This document shows positions 1 through 13,032 of a stretch of DNA of 64,000 nt, in pieces. The stretch spans positions 15,221,701 through 15,285,700 of the forward strand of contig CM068314.1 in assembly GCA_034766995.1 (NCBI GenBank). The letters run 5' to 3'. The notes below the pieces were generated by a model. The model saw only the letters and a list, made by a program, of their open reading frames with translations. It was not told the origin of the DNA and ran no database searches. Source of the DNA: Acanthacorydalis orientalis (taxonomy: Eukaryota > Arthropoda > Insecta > Megaloptera > Corydalidae). The number at the start of each line of letters is the position of its first letter. The stretch's first letter is position 1. Position numbers and translations under genes: made by a program.

Positions 1-505
1 TTTTTATACCACATTTTTATAGCTATTTATTTATTATAATGTAGTATTTATCTGTAATATTGCTTGGTTATTATTTTATTTAATGAAATTATTCACCACA
101 TATTCTTTTGGTGTAATAATTTTTATGAATATTCATGTATAACCAATAAGGAAAACAAAATATGGATTTGATTATTACTTTTTCCTATTGTCATGAACAT
201 TATTTAATAAAATTTATTATTAATATTTGTAAATAATTCTTTAAATTTACTACACGGAGTTAACTAGCGGCTTTTAGTACTAAATTCAAAGGTATCAAGG
301 CATTTTAGTGTTTTCTCTTTATGAAAAAAATTAATTATTCTATAATAATTTAAAATTATAATTTCAATTAAATTGTTTTATTAATGTGTTGCTTGTTTGA
401 ATTTTTAATCTATGTTAGTATTAAATTAAATTAGTAAAATGGAAATTTGTTTAAACTATATTTTAAATCAATATTCGATTTAAATGCGTGTACTCATATA
501 TATAC

Positions 506-517
<12 letters not shown>

Positions 518-558
<41 letters not shown>
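518..558. repeat. (TA)n microsatellite
   Basis: 41 bp of TA preceded by a (TACA)n stretch. Confidence 0.95.
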
Positions 559-562
<4 letters not shown>

Positions 563-1941
563 ATGCAGTTAACTGAATTTTATCAAGATTGATATTGTTA
601 ATAAAATAAATCCATTTATCATTTAAATGTCATCTAAAAAATTCTCTTACTTATAAATATAAATGTATGTAGTTATCTAAGTATTAAAGGTACCCCATAA
701 ACTGTTAATCAATTTTATTACCATTTGGTTCGATTGCGAACAGCCCTTCTGGGAAAGTACCGTGATCTCAGGTCGCTAATAAAAAAACGTGTTACCACAT
801 AGCAGGGGTAAATTTGCTTCACCTATACGATGTTTTTCCTGAACGTTTCTTTGTAGAATACAAGTGATACGTGTAGCTTACCTTTCAAAAGAAATCGTTA
901 TGTATTGTACAAATGTCGCGCTTATGTTTTGGTATCCGCTGGTACAGTTCGTTGCCAAAGAACACAATTAGCAATTTCAAGAAAACATTATTGTTTCTTG
1001 GCGAACGTGGCGGGATTCGTTTACATTTTTATTGCATTCTGTACTGTTATTTTAATGCGGTTTAATTTTGAAGCTTTTTCTTACATACACTTGATTTTGT
1101 GTTATAAAAAAATAAGTACTGCTGTTATACAAATTTTATTTCTTTGTACAGTTTATTATGTTTTATTCGGTATAACTTTTTCTTTAAATGATTTAATATA
1201 TTTTTTTTTAAAAAAAGTATTATTTGTGTACTATTTCTTATATAACTTTTAAGCGTGTTTGTTAAAGTAATATATTTTTAATATAATTAAATTAATTTTA
1301 AACATAACTGGATCTATTTAATATGAAAAGTACGTTATCAAAATAAAATAGACATATGCTGTTTCCTTCCTCGTTTTATTAAATTGACTCAATTTAAATA
1401 ACTCTGTTTAATATAAAAAAAACGTGTTATTCATATTATAAACAACCAAAAAAATATACAATATAAATACAACACCATTGTTCAAAATGTCGAGTTGAAA
1501 AGAAACAATGTCAAATATAATTCTGATATCACGAATGAATTACTCGACAATGAACGTAGATTACATAATACCAACACAAGTTATAAACCATCTTCCTTTT
1601 GTCTCTACGGAAAAAATATACATCTGAAGTAACTTTTTTCTGTTCTCTTTCCTTTTATAATTTATTGTCGAAAATTAAGTAGCATTTTGGGATTTCATTT
1701 AGTTCTATGAACATTGCAACAAATGTTAAGGTAGTTGCGGTTTTGTAGATGGTTGCTATTTACTCTTTGCGCACAAACAACTCAACAATGTGTGTCTGTG
1801 CTGTTTTGTATTAGAGGAAATATAATTGGGTTTTTGGCGGTGGACATAAAATTTTCTGCTTATGACATTGTTCATTCCTCTTATAATCTAGCTGCGCCAG
1901 ATGGTTTTGTTTTGAGTTCAGCATCATTTCGCATGATCTTA

Positions 1942-1944
<3 letters not shown>

Positions 1945-2014
<70 letters not shown>
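1945..2014. repeat. (TA)n microsatellite
   Basis: 70 bp uninterrupted. Confidence 0.95.
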
Positions 2015-2016
<2 letters not shown>

Positions 2017-2472
2017 TTCATGTAAATAGTTAGTATAAAGTTTTTTTAAGTGAAATAAGTATCTAACGTTTATTACAAAAAATTATTTTAGCGTAAAAAT
2101 AAAAATTTAGTTCTGCAATTTATATGCATAACAGTTTTTCTATAGTATTTATAGAAATATATAATTTTAGATCTATTGTTATTTATTAATGTCATATTGA
2201 TTTATACAAAAGTTATTGATTATTTTAGTACATTTTTGTACACCCGTGTATCATTTTTTTTTGTCATGTTTCAATTTAGACATTTGTCTTAAACATTTTG
2301 ACGCAGAAATAAATATGGAAATTCATATGTTCACCGTATGAAAATAAGGTTGAGTTATGATGTTTAGCATATTCTGTTGAAATGAAAAATAAAGACTGAA
2401 TATTTTGTAGTATTTTATGTAGAAATATTTGTGTTAGTAAAATAACAAGAAAAGTGACATTGTTGTATGGTA

Positions 2473-2475
<3 letters not shown>

Positions 2476-2516
<41 letters not shown>
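2476..2516. repeat. (TA)n microsatellite
   Basis: 41 bp uninterrupted. Confidence 0.95.
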
Positions 2517-2518
<2 letters not shown>

Positions 2519-3321
2519 AAGTTGAATATGTGAATATGACATGTTGGAAAAATCTTGATTCAATCATAGAGATTTTCCTGTTATGAAAACGATATGATTG
2601 AAGTTCTGATCCTGTATAGCCTAGAAGAGGCTGTACTTTAGACCGAATAAGGAATTGAAATTTCACTATTTTGTATAAAGTAGTATCTATTCGTATGTTT
2701 TCTTATAAATTATCCATATTTCTAAGTACGGCTTCGTTGTATAAAACTTCATCATTGGTTATTATTATTTTAAACGTTCAACAAAGCGGATCATTTTCAT
2801 GTTAAGTGTATGAATATATATATATATTCGTAGTATGTAGTTATTTCATAGTAATTAATAATTTTCGGAGTAAAATAAATTATAACCAAAGAATATTTAA
2901 AAATCTTATTTTCTGAACGTTCCGGAAAATATCTGTTATAATTATGAGGTAATTTGGATACAATTCGTTTTAAAGATATTTATCGATGATAATGTACATT
3001 CATTTGAAAAATTCTCGAAGCTGTGTTCTTATAAATTGACTTTATTAATAATGTAAAACAAATAACAGCATAAATCCTGAATATAATCATAACGTCTATA
3101 ATCCAGATGAGAATTTTCCGTGTAATTAACTTTCGGCTCGACTCGTAGCCATATTCAATGCCATGCTTATAATGTAGAAGAACCACTGATAAAACCTCTC
3201 TCTCATTACTGTAACATAAAAACTGCAGAGCTCAGCAAAAGCTAGCATTAAAATGTTATCTACTAGTGGACCACAATATTCATTTTTTTATGTATATTGC
3301 TGTTGTATTCTATATATACCT

Positions 3322-3324
<3 letters not shown>

Positions 3325-3374
<50 letters not shown>
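3325..3374. repeat. (TA)n microsatellite
   Basis: 50 bp; abuts the left side of the mariner C-terminal fragment. Confidence 0.95.
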
Positions 3375-3375
<1 letters not shown>

Positions 3376-3379
<4 letters not shown>

Positions 3380-3493
3380 TGGATGAGGGTGAGTGCAAAT
3401 GATAGAGGTATACGAATGATGCCAGAATGCTGGCGAAAGATTATAGAAAACAACGGCAATTACTTGGTACAAAGAATAAATTTATTTTACTAA
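3376..3493 (+). pseudogene. C-terminal fragment of a mariner transposase
   Basis: Just after a TA tract, the frame reads ANDRGIRMMPECWRKIIENN then GNYLVQ, the standard mariner ending (GI..LP.RW..VI...G.Y). The rest of the gene to the left is absent, replaced by the TA tract. Confidence 0.72.
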
Positions 3494-5362
3494 AATTGCT
3501 CGGTCCATTTGTCTGTTATGAAACCTATCAAAACTTTTACACTTACCCAATATAGTACAGACTTTTAATAGTGTCGTTGTTTTGAAACAAATATACGAAA
3601 TAATTATTTCATGACAATTAAATTCGTTCTCAATGAACAGAAAGGGCTTGTATTACAATTAATGCCATTTTTATAAATTTGCTCTAATTTTTTAGATGTA
3701 TTTTATGGTATTAAATATCAGATTTAATTTTAAAATTTAGATTGATTTTTTTTTGCATTAATTGCACTTTTAAATCTATGTTATCATTTTGTTTTGTAAT
3801 TTTTGTAAATATATATATAGTTATGTTTTATTAAAAATGTCAATTTTTATATTAAAGAAGTCAATGTTGAAAAAAAGGTTTTAAATTTATGATCAATATC
3901 CTAACATTTAAAAAAAATGTTGTCTAAATAACAAACAATTCGAAAATGTATAAAAATATACTTAAATATTTTTGTATATTATTATTTTTAATACTTAGAG
4001 GTAAAATTTTGGAAATAATTGTTGGCCAAGTAAGACTAATCTTGATCAGAACTGGTCATGTTTGACCATGATACGAAATGAAAAAAATAACTTATCAAAA
4101 AATTATACTGTCGAAAAAGTGTGCTTTCAAAGAATTATCTTTCGAAAAAAATATTGTCTACAGTTTTTAAGATATAAAAAAGGATTGTGCATAATAGTTT
4201 ACATTGTTATTTTTATTACTATTAACTTGTTAGCTGTGTGTGATGGGTATACTCGTCATGAAGATGAATTTGAGCAATAAAATTATTGATTTTCCAAAAA
4301 AATCAAATGTCATTTCATTACAATTTAATCCAATTGTATATACTCTGTGTTAGGCGAATATTCTCATCATCTCTTCAATTTTGCGACACAATGTAGGTAG
4401 ACACTTAAAATAGGACGACACAGTTAACAGGTTAAGATAAAACACAAATTAGTCAATATAAGTGAATAGAACAATATATCTTGTTTGCAGCTTTACAGAT
4501 AATTATAAAACATAGTACATGATAATCTGGGTGTAGTGGATATAAATTGGTAACGACAGACAGTTCATTTCCAGCTATAGAGTTTGCTACACACAGAATT
4601 TTCGATAATGGACTACAAATGACATTTTCAATGTTTATTAAATGCTGTTTATACTTAATACTATTAGTTGACATGAGATCAGAAAGAATATCTTCTAAAA
4701 TAGAATTTGAACGTTTGTTATATGTAAAAATGTACTATAAAAACAATTCAGAATTAATTTATGATTAGTTTTTGTATTTAGAACAGCATTAATATTTATT
4801 TTTTTCCTTTACTTTTTTATAATAAGAATGCTTAAAAAATTACAAGTAAAATTAACATGTAAGTTTACTGTTACTAAAATTATGACTTATTAATATTATT
4901 TTTCATTTTTATTAGAAAGACATTATAATTTATTTCAATATTTTTTTATTATTTACGTAGATTTTAATGACAAAGAAACAAATCTAATATAAGAAAATGA
5001 AAAAAACTTTTTCATCCAAATCGTATTAAAACACATTCACTCGAGTTTACAGACATGTTAGTATATATTGTTATAGACTAACTGAAAGTTTTAGTAAGTT
5101 CTGGTGGGTTAACTCTTATAGAGTTTATGTATATAAGTTTTCACCTCATCTTAAACATAAAGACTGTCTACGGATTTACGCTATGCGAACAGCGGTAAGA
5201 CATTAATTTCATTGGCTTGACCTTACTCTATCATGTTTATGATATCAGAATACTTTCACACCCACTTAATATAAATACCATAAAAATCTTACAAGTGAGA
5301 CCTAAATGGCACTGACAATAAAAAGGAACCTTTTTTCAAATTTTATTTTTTTTATTAACTAC

Positions 5363-5366
<4 letters not shown>

Positions 5367-5427
<61 letters not shown>

Positions 5428-5445
5428 ATGTGTGTGTGTGTGTGT
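5367..5445. repeat. (TA)n(TG)n compound microsatellite
   Basis: TA to about 5411, then (TG)n with one TATG break. Confidence 0.95.
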
Positions 5446-5712
5446 ATAATTTAAATTAAAAAGAGTAACATTGTATATTCATGATTTTTAAAAGTATTTG
5501 TAACAATTGTATCCAATTTGGTGTTCATAAAAAATTAATGATAGCTTCTTTTCTGAAACGTTTTTTATTGACTTTATCTGATTGAGTCATTCGAATCTTG
5601 AGTCATTTCAAACGGGATGTTGATCAAATAATTTACGCATGACTTTGATATGATGAAATTGGAAAAAAATAGTCCATGACTGATTGATTTCCTATTATTA
5701 ACACTGTATTTT

Positions 5713-5759
<47 letters not shown>

Positions 5760-6125
5760 TCTTTCTATTTATTTTGTTCAAAAAATAATATTGTCGTTAT
5801 GATTTAAAAATATTTTAAATTCTTAAAAATAAGGTTTTATTTTTACATTAATTCTGTAACGTAAGAGTTTGTTGTTGTCTCTTGTTTGTTATGCTGTAGT
5901 ACCATGCCAATTTTTAAAGATGTGTTAAATAATTACAAGTTTCAAACAAATAAACAAACTTTATTTAAATAAATAAAAAATATGGCTATATTAATAGCTA
6001 TTACTATAAAAAAACTTAGATTTTATTGATTATGTTTGTTTTATTTAAAATAAATGTTATTTTAATATCAATTTCAATATGTATACCAATTTTTATTTAT
6101 GTGTGAGTTTGAATTATCTGTTTTT

Positions 6126-6350
6126 CTTTCACAAATAAATTTCTATTCTCGCATACAAACTAGATAAAATTTTCTGATCAAAAATGTTTAATGATTTTAA
6201 ATTGATTAGTTTAATTTTTGCTTATGTATATTTCAATGGTAGAGTCGTCATCTAAATGACTACAACAAAAGTCAGAATGATCAATAATCAATTATTAAAT
6301 ATTTATAATCAGAAAAAAAGTTTGTGTGACTGAAAATTCATTTTTAAAAT
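6126..6350. repeat. Fold-back repeat family F, copy at 6.1 kb
   Basis: Left arm has TTCACAAATAAATTTCTATT, ACAAAC and TCTGATCAAAAATG; the right arm returns GATCAATAATCAATTATT, AGAAAAAAAGTTTGTGTG and AATTCATTTTT. The arms are inverted and imperfect, around a short core with GTCGTCATC. Confidence 0.65.
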
Positions 6351-7099
6351 TAAATTTAATTATAACATAAAAAAAACTGTAATTGTATCGATTATTATTT
6401 TTTATTTTTGTAATCTGAAGATCTCTATTAAACCAGATAATTGTAGTAATCCGCACAAAAAGAATCTTTGCTTCAAATTTGAGGCATAATGGAGCTGTAT
6501 TTCTTTAAATTAGCATTTTTATTGAAGTATTAGAAATATTTTAATACAGTAATACACTTCTTAATAAATGTAAATTATTAATAATTACTTCAGTCAGATT
6601 ATTTAAATAATTTTTGAAAAAGAGCTAAAAAATCATAGGTTCTAGTTTAGTGTTTAATTAGTATACAACATAAAAATAATATAAAGTTGAATCAGATTTT
6701 TTGTGTTTTATAGTTATGTAGATTATTTAAATATTTATTTTTTCACTTATTCTAATGTTTAAAAAAGCTCTGTTATAGATATACTAAAATAACTTTTATA
6801 TTTAATATTTAATAAAATAACACAACGTAAGATTTATATAGGCTGTCAACATAAAATATTAACACGAAGTGTGTGAAGTTTTACTATAGTGTTTAATATA
6901 ATAGACTGCTGTGTTGTCATGTGTTCGAATCCGTCCTACTAAATATACTGGTTACTGTTTGCTGATGTTGAAAAATGCGTTTAAAAATAACTTAATAAAA
7001 GAATGGAATGTAAAAAAGCATACAGCGATATGAATTCTCGTTCACGCACACGTATATGGTTGAACGATTATGTTTTTGATGTTAATCATTATATATTTT

Positions 7100-7102
<3 letters not shown>

Positions 7103-7160
<58 letters not shown>
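7103..7160. repeat. (TA)n microsatellite
   Basis: 58 bp uninterrupted. Confidence 0.95.
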
Positions 7161-7163
<3 letters not shown>

Positions 7164-7747
7164 TAAATATTTTAATACTGTTTACACAAAACGAAGCGAT
7201 TGAACTGACAACGTTTTTAAGAACAAATTTCATCTAAATTTCCCTTTATTTCATCAAAGCAAACTTCTGAAACATCTAATTCAGTCAACCCCAGTTTCAT
7301 CGTATTCCCTGTATACTGTCATGGTATTTTCCATTCCTCGGGGGTATCAATAGTGTACCTACTCATAAAGCGACGTCGCCCGAAGTCGTGGCCTAGCAAA
7401 GAGAATACTCCATTCGGTGAAACGATACACATTTACATTTCCTCTAGTGTTATGTGCACTGACATTGCCATGCCCATTGCGTGTAAGTAAATAATGACGA
7501 TCGTAAAACACACTCGCACCATTGCATGTGGTTGGTTATGAAGAAGACAAATACACATTTTTACGTGGTTGTAACGTGCCGATATTATATTATTTGCGAA
7601 CAGCAGCAGGTTATTAAATTTCTTAACGATTTTCTTAATGAACATTCATGTATGATTTTTGTGGTAAAGTTTTAAATTTTTATTTAAAGATTTTTGATGT
7701 TTTTTTATCACTTATCAGTATTTACATAAATAATATGTTAAATTATT

Positions 7748-7749
<2 letters not shown>

Positions 7750-7799
<50 letters not shown>
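7750..7799. repeat. (TA)n microsatellite
   Basis: 50 bp, upstream of the decayed mariner at 7.9 kb. Confidence 0.95.
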
Positions 7800-7804
<5 letters not shown>

Positions 7805-7942
7805 CATACGTGAATTTAAAGCGCATTATATATCACTGAATGTTTCATCAATGTTAAGCTGTAGTCAAATATTCATTTCTATGAGCTTGCTTGCGTCCAA
7901 GCTATCGGTTAAATACGCTTATTAGTTAATATTTTTTAAGAA

Positions 7943-8690
7943 ATGAATAAAATCGAGTATTGTGTGGCAATTCAATTTCTGATAAAAGACGGTGAAAGCC
8001 CAACAGATATTATTTAATGTCATGCTGTGATCACAAATTCTTCCTTTTTATACTCTACAGAAAAGAGTGATGTAAACTTTTTCGTTTAGAAAGAAAATTT
8101 ATCGAAGATGATTCACGTGTAGGTAGACCATCGGATGTGATCAATTCCTAAATAATTCATTCGGTGAGAATCGAAATATTTAAGATAGAAAACTGAAAAA
8201 AATTAAAAGAGCAGTAAGAAGCGAGCTTTCAAAAACAGCATGTTATAAATTCTACATGGTTGGAAAAATAAAGTCAGTATAAGATGAGTTCCAAAACATC
8301 TTTCTACATTTCAAAAGAAACAACGTGTTAAATGTTGTAGTAATTTTTTTTAACTCTGTGAAAATTTTTTGGAAGAAAAAAGTACTCGACTTTATTGTTA
8401 CATAAAATGAAACCATAAGTATCTACTATATTTTTTTTGTTACTATATTTTTTTTTCTAAAAGTGTATCATTCAGAATAACCACGACCAATGAAAGTAAG
8501 AGGGACACAATTCAAAAAAAAAACATTCTGTTTGTTTTATAAAGATATTTCAGGATTGTTTCTTGCGATTCATAAGGAATTCAAAGATCTAAATATCACT
8601 ATCTCTATTGAATATTAATACATTAATTGAAGAATGACATCAAAGAGAAACTCTTGCGAAAGCTCTCTTTCGATGTAATATTGTTGCGTT
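7943..8690 (+). pseudogene. Decayed mariner transposase
   Basis: Starts at an ATG with MNKIEYCVAIQFLIKDGES, like the opening of mariner transposases (an M-K-IE..AVI.Y/F..KG pattern). Scattered matches in shifting frames follow: a YST..SDVNFF block, KKIKRAVRSELSKTA, an ETISIYY segment near 8405-8430 where WIHYY would stand, and FYKDISGLFL near 8540. Many stops. It is bounded on the right by a TA tract at 8703. Old and inactive. Confidence 0.55.
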
Positions 8691-8699
8691 ATAACTCCA

Positions 8700-8702
<3 letters not shown>

Positions 8703-8745
<43 letters not shown>

Positions 8746-8825
8746 AGTTCATATTACATTTAAAATTATTTCCTTCCAAATGATTTGACTCTGATTTTAA
8801 AGGTCAAATTTTTAAAAAATGTTTG

Positions 8826-8867
<42 letters not shown>
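8703..8867. repeat. Two (TA)n tracts
   Basis: 8703-8742 and 8826-8867 (the second broken by one TG); the first marks the right limit of recognisable mariner sequence. Confidence 0.9.
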
Positions 8868-8868
<1 letters not shown>

Positions 8869-9876
8869 TATACTGTATTTTATTTAATACATGAGTGATT
8901 GTAAACGATTCTGAAAACTGATGTAGAATTTTCATAGAAGAATAATAATGATAATCCTAAGTCGTACTTACAACATTCAGTCCAAGAACAAGTTAACGAG
9001 CACAATTATATTCTATTCATAAGTACGTTGTTACATTTACAATTGTCAACATATTTATTTTTTGAAGATGACACTGAATAATTACGAGTTATAATACGAA
9101 AATTTACAACTCGTTATAAAATAAAATATGTAGGGAATTTCAAAAAGTATTAAATTCAGTACACATTTGGTTGGAAATATAAATTGTAATATATTTTGTG
9201 TTAAATAGCATTTTAACACATTTTTATTAGATTTAATAATAAGGTATTGATTTTTTAAAGTGAATAATATGAAGGAGGTATTATATTGTTGACAATATTA
9301 AAAAAAATATATTTTGATGAAAAAATGACCTAACTTTTTATAATGTTATTTTTTAAATAAGACTTAAATATTTGAATTTTGTAATGAATAATATATAACA
9401 CTTACTTTTATTTCCATATTTAATTGTCTATGTTTGTCTATTTTATTTCCATGTTTAATTGTGTGTGTAAGTTTCATATGTAATATAAACCACATACGAT
9501 CAATATTAGTGTCAGTATTTTCATTTTTGACTGCATTGCATTTAGATATTCAATATTTTTTATCAGTAAGAGCTGTGTTCTCCTTGTACAATAAAAAAAT
9601 TGCATTACAAATGAATTATAAAAAGTGATCAGTTTTGTGATATTGTTAGTACTCAAAATATTAACAGTAATATTAATCGTAATATCTCTTTAAATTAATT
9701 TAATTATTAATATTAATCACTAATAATTAGTACAAGTAATTTCTTTCACTTCTTAAAATTCTTTCCGGTTATATAAAAGAGTGAATAAAAGTAGATTTAT
9801 AGTATTACTTTTCTGCTTAAAATGAAATTTAAATATATTTTTCTACAATGGCATCATGTTAATAAGTACAAAAGAA
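8868..9876. other. AT-rich stretch beyond the chitinase 3' end
   Basis: No gene seen; short ORFs here have no recognisable motifs. Confidence 0.55.
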
Positions 9877-9885
9877 TTTTTATTT
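9877..9885 (-). terminator. Putative polyadenylation signal of the chitinase gene
   Basis: AATAAA read on the minus strand lies about 110 nt past the stop codon at 9992-9994. In such AT-rich DNA the hexamer arises often by chance, so only the position supports it. Confidence 0.35.
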
Positions 9886-9991
9886 TAAATAAATATATTT
9901 TTCTTATACTAATAAAACATTTCAAATTAATAAATTATAATTGTATAAAACGTTCATTTTTTTCTCAAAACACGTGCGTAACAAATGTTTC

Positions 9992-11462
9992 TTATTTAGT
10001 AACCACTTCGTTTATTTTCTGAAGCAATGGATATTCATTGTCGCTGTACATAGCCCGGAAATCATCTAAATCAATAGACCATACCATAACACCAGCTAAA
10101 CCTGTTTCGATAGCATAATTCGTCTAAAAAAAGGATTAAGTTTACGTTTCCACATAAAATCTGTTAATTGAATGTTTTGAATCTTATCAAAATGATTAAT
10201 ACCTTAGCTTCTATTGTTTTCTCATCGTCGTACGTCATCCATTGAGATCCTTTGTATGCGTACACAACCATTTCTTTATCATCCCTGACAATTTCGTAAT
10301 CGTCGACTTTTTCTAAAATCTGTAACATAAATGTATTTATTCACAAGTTTAGTATATTATATTTCAGGGGTGGGTAATTTATTCGATAATATGAGCCACA
10401 TATAACACTATTCATGTATTTTTGAATGTTCAAGAGCAGAATATATTATTTTAAAATTGTATTTATAAATAATAAAAAATACAACTATGTAGTAGTTCTA
10501 CTCACCAAAGGAGTTTATATATAAATGAATGTATAAAATATTCTAATATTGATATATACTATACTACTATAGATTATTAATATAAATGTTTAGGAAAAAT
10601 GGCAATGAAACCCAATATTATCTCGGAAGTCGCACAGAATTGCTTTGGAAGCCGCAGTTGTTAAATTTAAAAAAATATATTTTATTTACTTCATAATATG
10701 ATAACATTCCTGCTTCTTTCGTGAATCTACCTGCTTGCCCAGGACCATTAATAGGTGCACCTACATCATGTAAGGATGAATCATGTAAAGTGTATGTCCT
10801 TGCATAGAATGCCAATCCGAGGATTATTTTCTCTTTAGGACAGCCAGAACTTATCCATAAATTAATAGTTTGTTTCTGTAAAAAACAAATTTATTTTTTA
10901 AAGTGAAATGTTGGTTCCAGTTTAGTTTTCGCGAATAAATTCATTTTTATAAAACTTTTCCTCTCTCTCAAAAACCACATAATATTTTTGAACAGCAACT
11001 TTTTTATAGTTTGTGGACGAGTGAGAAATTTGCCAGTGAAAGTGAAAGATTAATGCTAAGAAAATACTTTTTTTTACGTATTTTCTGTTATTTTCTATTT
11101 AATTTTTGATAAAAACATTAAATTTTCTAAATAGTTTTTATTTAAAACTATTTTGATATAATAAGCTCAAATGTTTGTTTAGTCATTCGATTTTATTCAA
11201 ATTGTATAAAAAAAAATTGATAAAATTAATTATATTATTCATAATTGTTATGATACTTATTTATTCATAATAAAAATTATGTTTTTCATATAAATACTTT
11301 TTACTGTATAAATAATATAGAAAAAAATGACTACATACAATATTAGAAAGTCCTGTATGATAATCTGTAGATGAAGCTCCAGCTGGTACTACGTAATCGT
11401 ATGTCATCAGTTGTACATAGTCTACAATACTGTGAATAATTTTTAATTATTTTTTGTAAAGA

Positions 11463-11498
<36 letters not shown>

Positions 11499-12990
11499 TA
11501 TTTATTACCTTCCAATACTTTTCATATCATACGCTTCATCTCCCAAAGTTGCACCAACAGCAATAGTAAGAAGTTTATTTTTGGCTGAAAGTTTTTCTTT
11601 TAATAATTGTAAGAGCGCAACGAAATTTTCACGATCTTCTTGAACGCCGCCTCGTTGAGTAGGATATTCCCAATCGAAATCTAATCCATCAAAACCGTAT
11701 TTATTTAAAAATTCTACAACACTGTTTGAGAATTTTTCACGTAACTTTTTCGTTCCTGCCAACTAATGAAAACAAATAAGTTTACAAAAAAATTCTTATT
11801 TGTGATACCAAATAGTTTTTTATAAATATTATAAAATGTATACTTACGATGGAATATTTTTCTGAACCTTCATTCCAACCACCGATAGCTAATAATGTTT
11901 TCAAGCAAGGATTTGAAGCTTTGAGATTTGTAAACCTTCTGTAGTTACCTTTAATATTAATAGCAAATAAAAATTAATCTCCAGTATATTTATATGTTTC
12001 TTCAAAATATTTTAGAGAAATCATTTTATGTAACAATTTATTTAATTGAAATTGATTTTACTTTTAAATTTATTGTTATTGCTTACAAATTACTCCAGAA
12101 TAATGGGATTTTATATTTGAATTTGAATTTTTGTAATGATGATAAATATTCATAATTAAAAATTCTTTCACCTTCATAAAATGTTTTTTTTCAATAGACT
12201 TAGTCAAAAACTTGAATTTGGTGATACATATTATTTATGTCGATGTAACTAAATACAAAAATAGATACGAATACTCTAATCATATATAATTTTATTAGTG
12301 GTTTAAATAATGTGAATTCTTATGTAAAAAAAATTTTTTTGATAATTAAACAAATTCATATTACATATACATAAAATATCAATAAGTGAGTATAATTTTT
12401 TCTTATTAGCAATCAGGCAATATACTCATTTTATTGAAAAAAATACCTTTTCCTCCATTTTCACTTAAATCAAGCCATGGATCAAGTGATTTGATAACCA
12501 TTTCACTTTCATCTAATCCAGAAAACGTATATACAATATGGGTGCATAAATCTGGATCAATTAAATTTACAGGTTGCGATGCTGCACCTATTCTGTACGT
12601 AGCCCATGATGCATAATAACAAAATACGATTTTTTCTGCAAATAAATATTAAACTATTAAGATTTGATTATATAAATAATTTATATTTAATTTTTTTTTC
12701 GATTAAAAAATATAACAATGGTTAAAAAAGATTATTTTATTTTTTCGAGGATTTTTTTAATTTGTCATAAAATCTAAAATATATTTCACTTCATTTAATT
12801 GTTTTAGTTTAAAAAATCTTAATATATTTGGTTTTTATACTAAAGATTTCATAAATTAACATTAGATGAATTTATATGCTTTTGAATATTAAAAAATATA
12901 GAACTTACTCTGTGGACATGTTTCTTTTGCGATACTCAATGCCAGAACATTGGCACATCCTATCAAAAATAAAAATAATACAATCTTCAT
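9992..12990 (-). CDS. Secreted GH18 chitinase, single catalytic domain, 8 exons
   Basis: Predicted to hydrolyse beta-1,4 links in chitin outside the cell. Exons (minus strand): 12909-12990, 12447-12635, 11848-11948, 11509-11762, 11339-11429, 10690-10875, 10203-10319, 9992-10123. All seven introns are GT-AG; the coding sum is 1152 nt, giving 383 residues and TAA. The start opens a signal peptide (MKIVLFLFLIGCANVLA). Cys33 and Cys58 flank strand 1 (VFCYYASW, DLCTHIVYTF) and probably pair. LLAIGGWNEGS lies at 109-119. The catalytic motif FDGLDFDWEYP is at 148-158 with D149, D152, D154 and the acid E156 intact. VQLMTYDY is at 214-221 and GVMVWSIDLDDF at 351-362. There is no linker or Cys-rich chitin-binding domain after the barrel, so it resembles short single-domain insect chitinases, including digestive and venom types. 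An inactive chitinase-like lectin is unlikely because all catalytic residues are present. Splice sites were chosen by eye; phase agrees throughout. Confidence 0.93.
10366..10661. mobile_element. Decayed hAT-type MITE inside chitinase intron 6
   Basis: Intron 6 (10320-10689) is mostly filled by a sequence opening CAGGGGTGGGTAA, followed by GAGCCACATA at about 10393. The far side carries a GC-richer GTCGCACAG...GGAAGCCGCAG stretch (10628-10657). This matches the usual layout of CAGGGGTGGGCAA-type hAT termini with GAGCCACA and GCCGC blocks near the ends. The right terminal repeat is worn away, so that boundary and any 8-bp target duplication cannot be set. No transposase is encoded. Confidence 0.5.
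11463..11490. repeat. (TA)n tract inside the 79-nt chitinase intron 4
   Basis: 28 bp of pure AT dinucleotide within intron 4 (11430-11508), between donor and acceptor, so about a third of the intron is microsatellite. Confidence 0.9.
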
Positions 12991-13032
12991 TTTGTTACAA
13001 TGTCATTAAAAATAAACTCACTAATAAGGATT

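Larger units (their letters stand above)
1..3324. other. Gene-poor AT-rich region
   Basis: No supported gene. A GC-richer block at about 720-1030 has no convincing coding frame beyond an ORF at 905-1252 whose second half is just A/T-driven hydrophobic residues. The remainder is TA tracts and AT-rich unique sequence. Confidence 0.6.
3500..7940. other. Gene-poor AT-rich region
   Basis: Holds the 6.1-kb fold-back element, compound microsatellites and a GC-richer block at about 7260-7560 with no recognisable protein. Nothing else seen. Confidence 0.6.

Noticed and set aside
905..1252. 115-codon ORF
   Set aside because: It becomes an A/T-driven run of Phe, Leu, Ile and Tyr, with no motif, promoter or splice context.
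1735..2025. Open frames made mostly of alternating Tyr-Ile (here and at about twenty other TA tracts)
   Set aside because: They are translations of (TA)n microsatellites, which lack stops in two frames; not genes.
6905..6950. tRNA-like B-box (GTGTTCGAATCC)
   Set aside because: The T-stem does not pair, and no A-box, anticodon arm or acceptor stem could be assembled upstream.
10618..10815. 65-codon minus-strand ORF at 10.6-10.8 kb taken as a separate gene
   Set aside because: It is chitinase exon 6 plus read-through into intron 6; the donor at 10689 ends the exon.
12434..12616. Plus-strand ORF over 12.4-12.6 kb
   Set aside because: It is the antisense shadow of chitinase exon 2, whose phase and splice sites are consistent.
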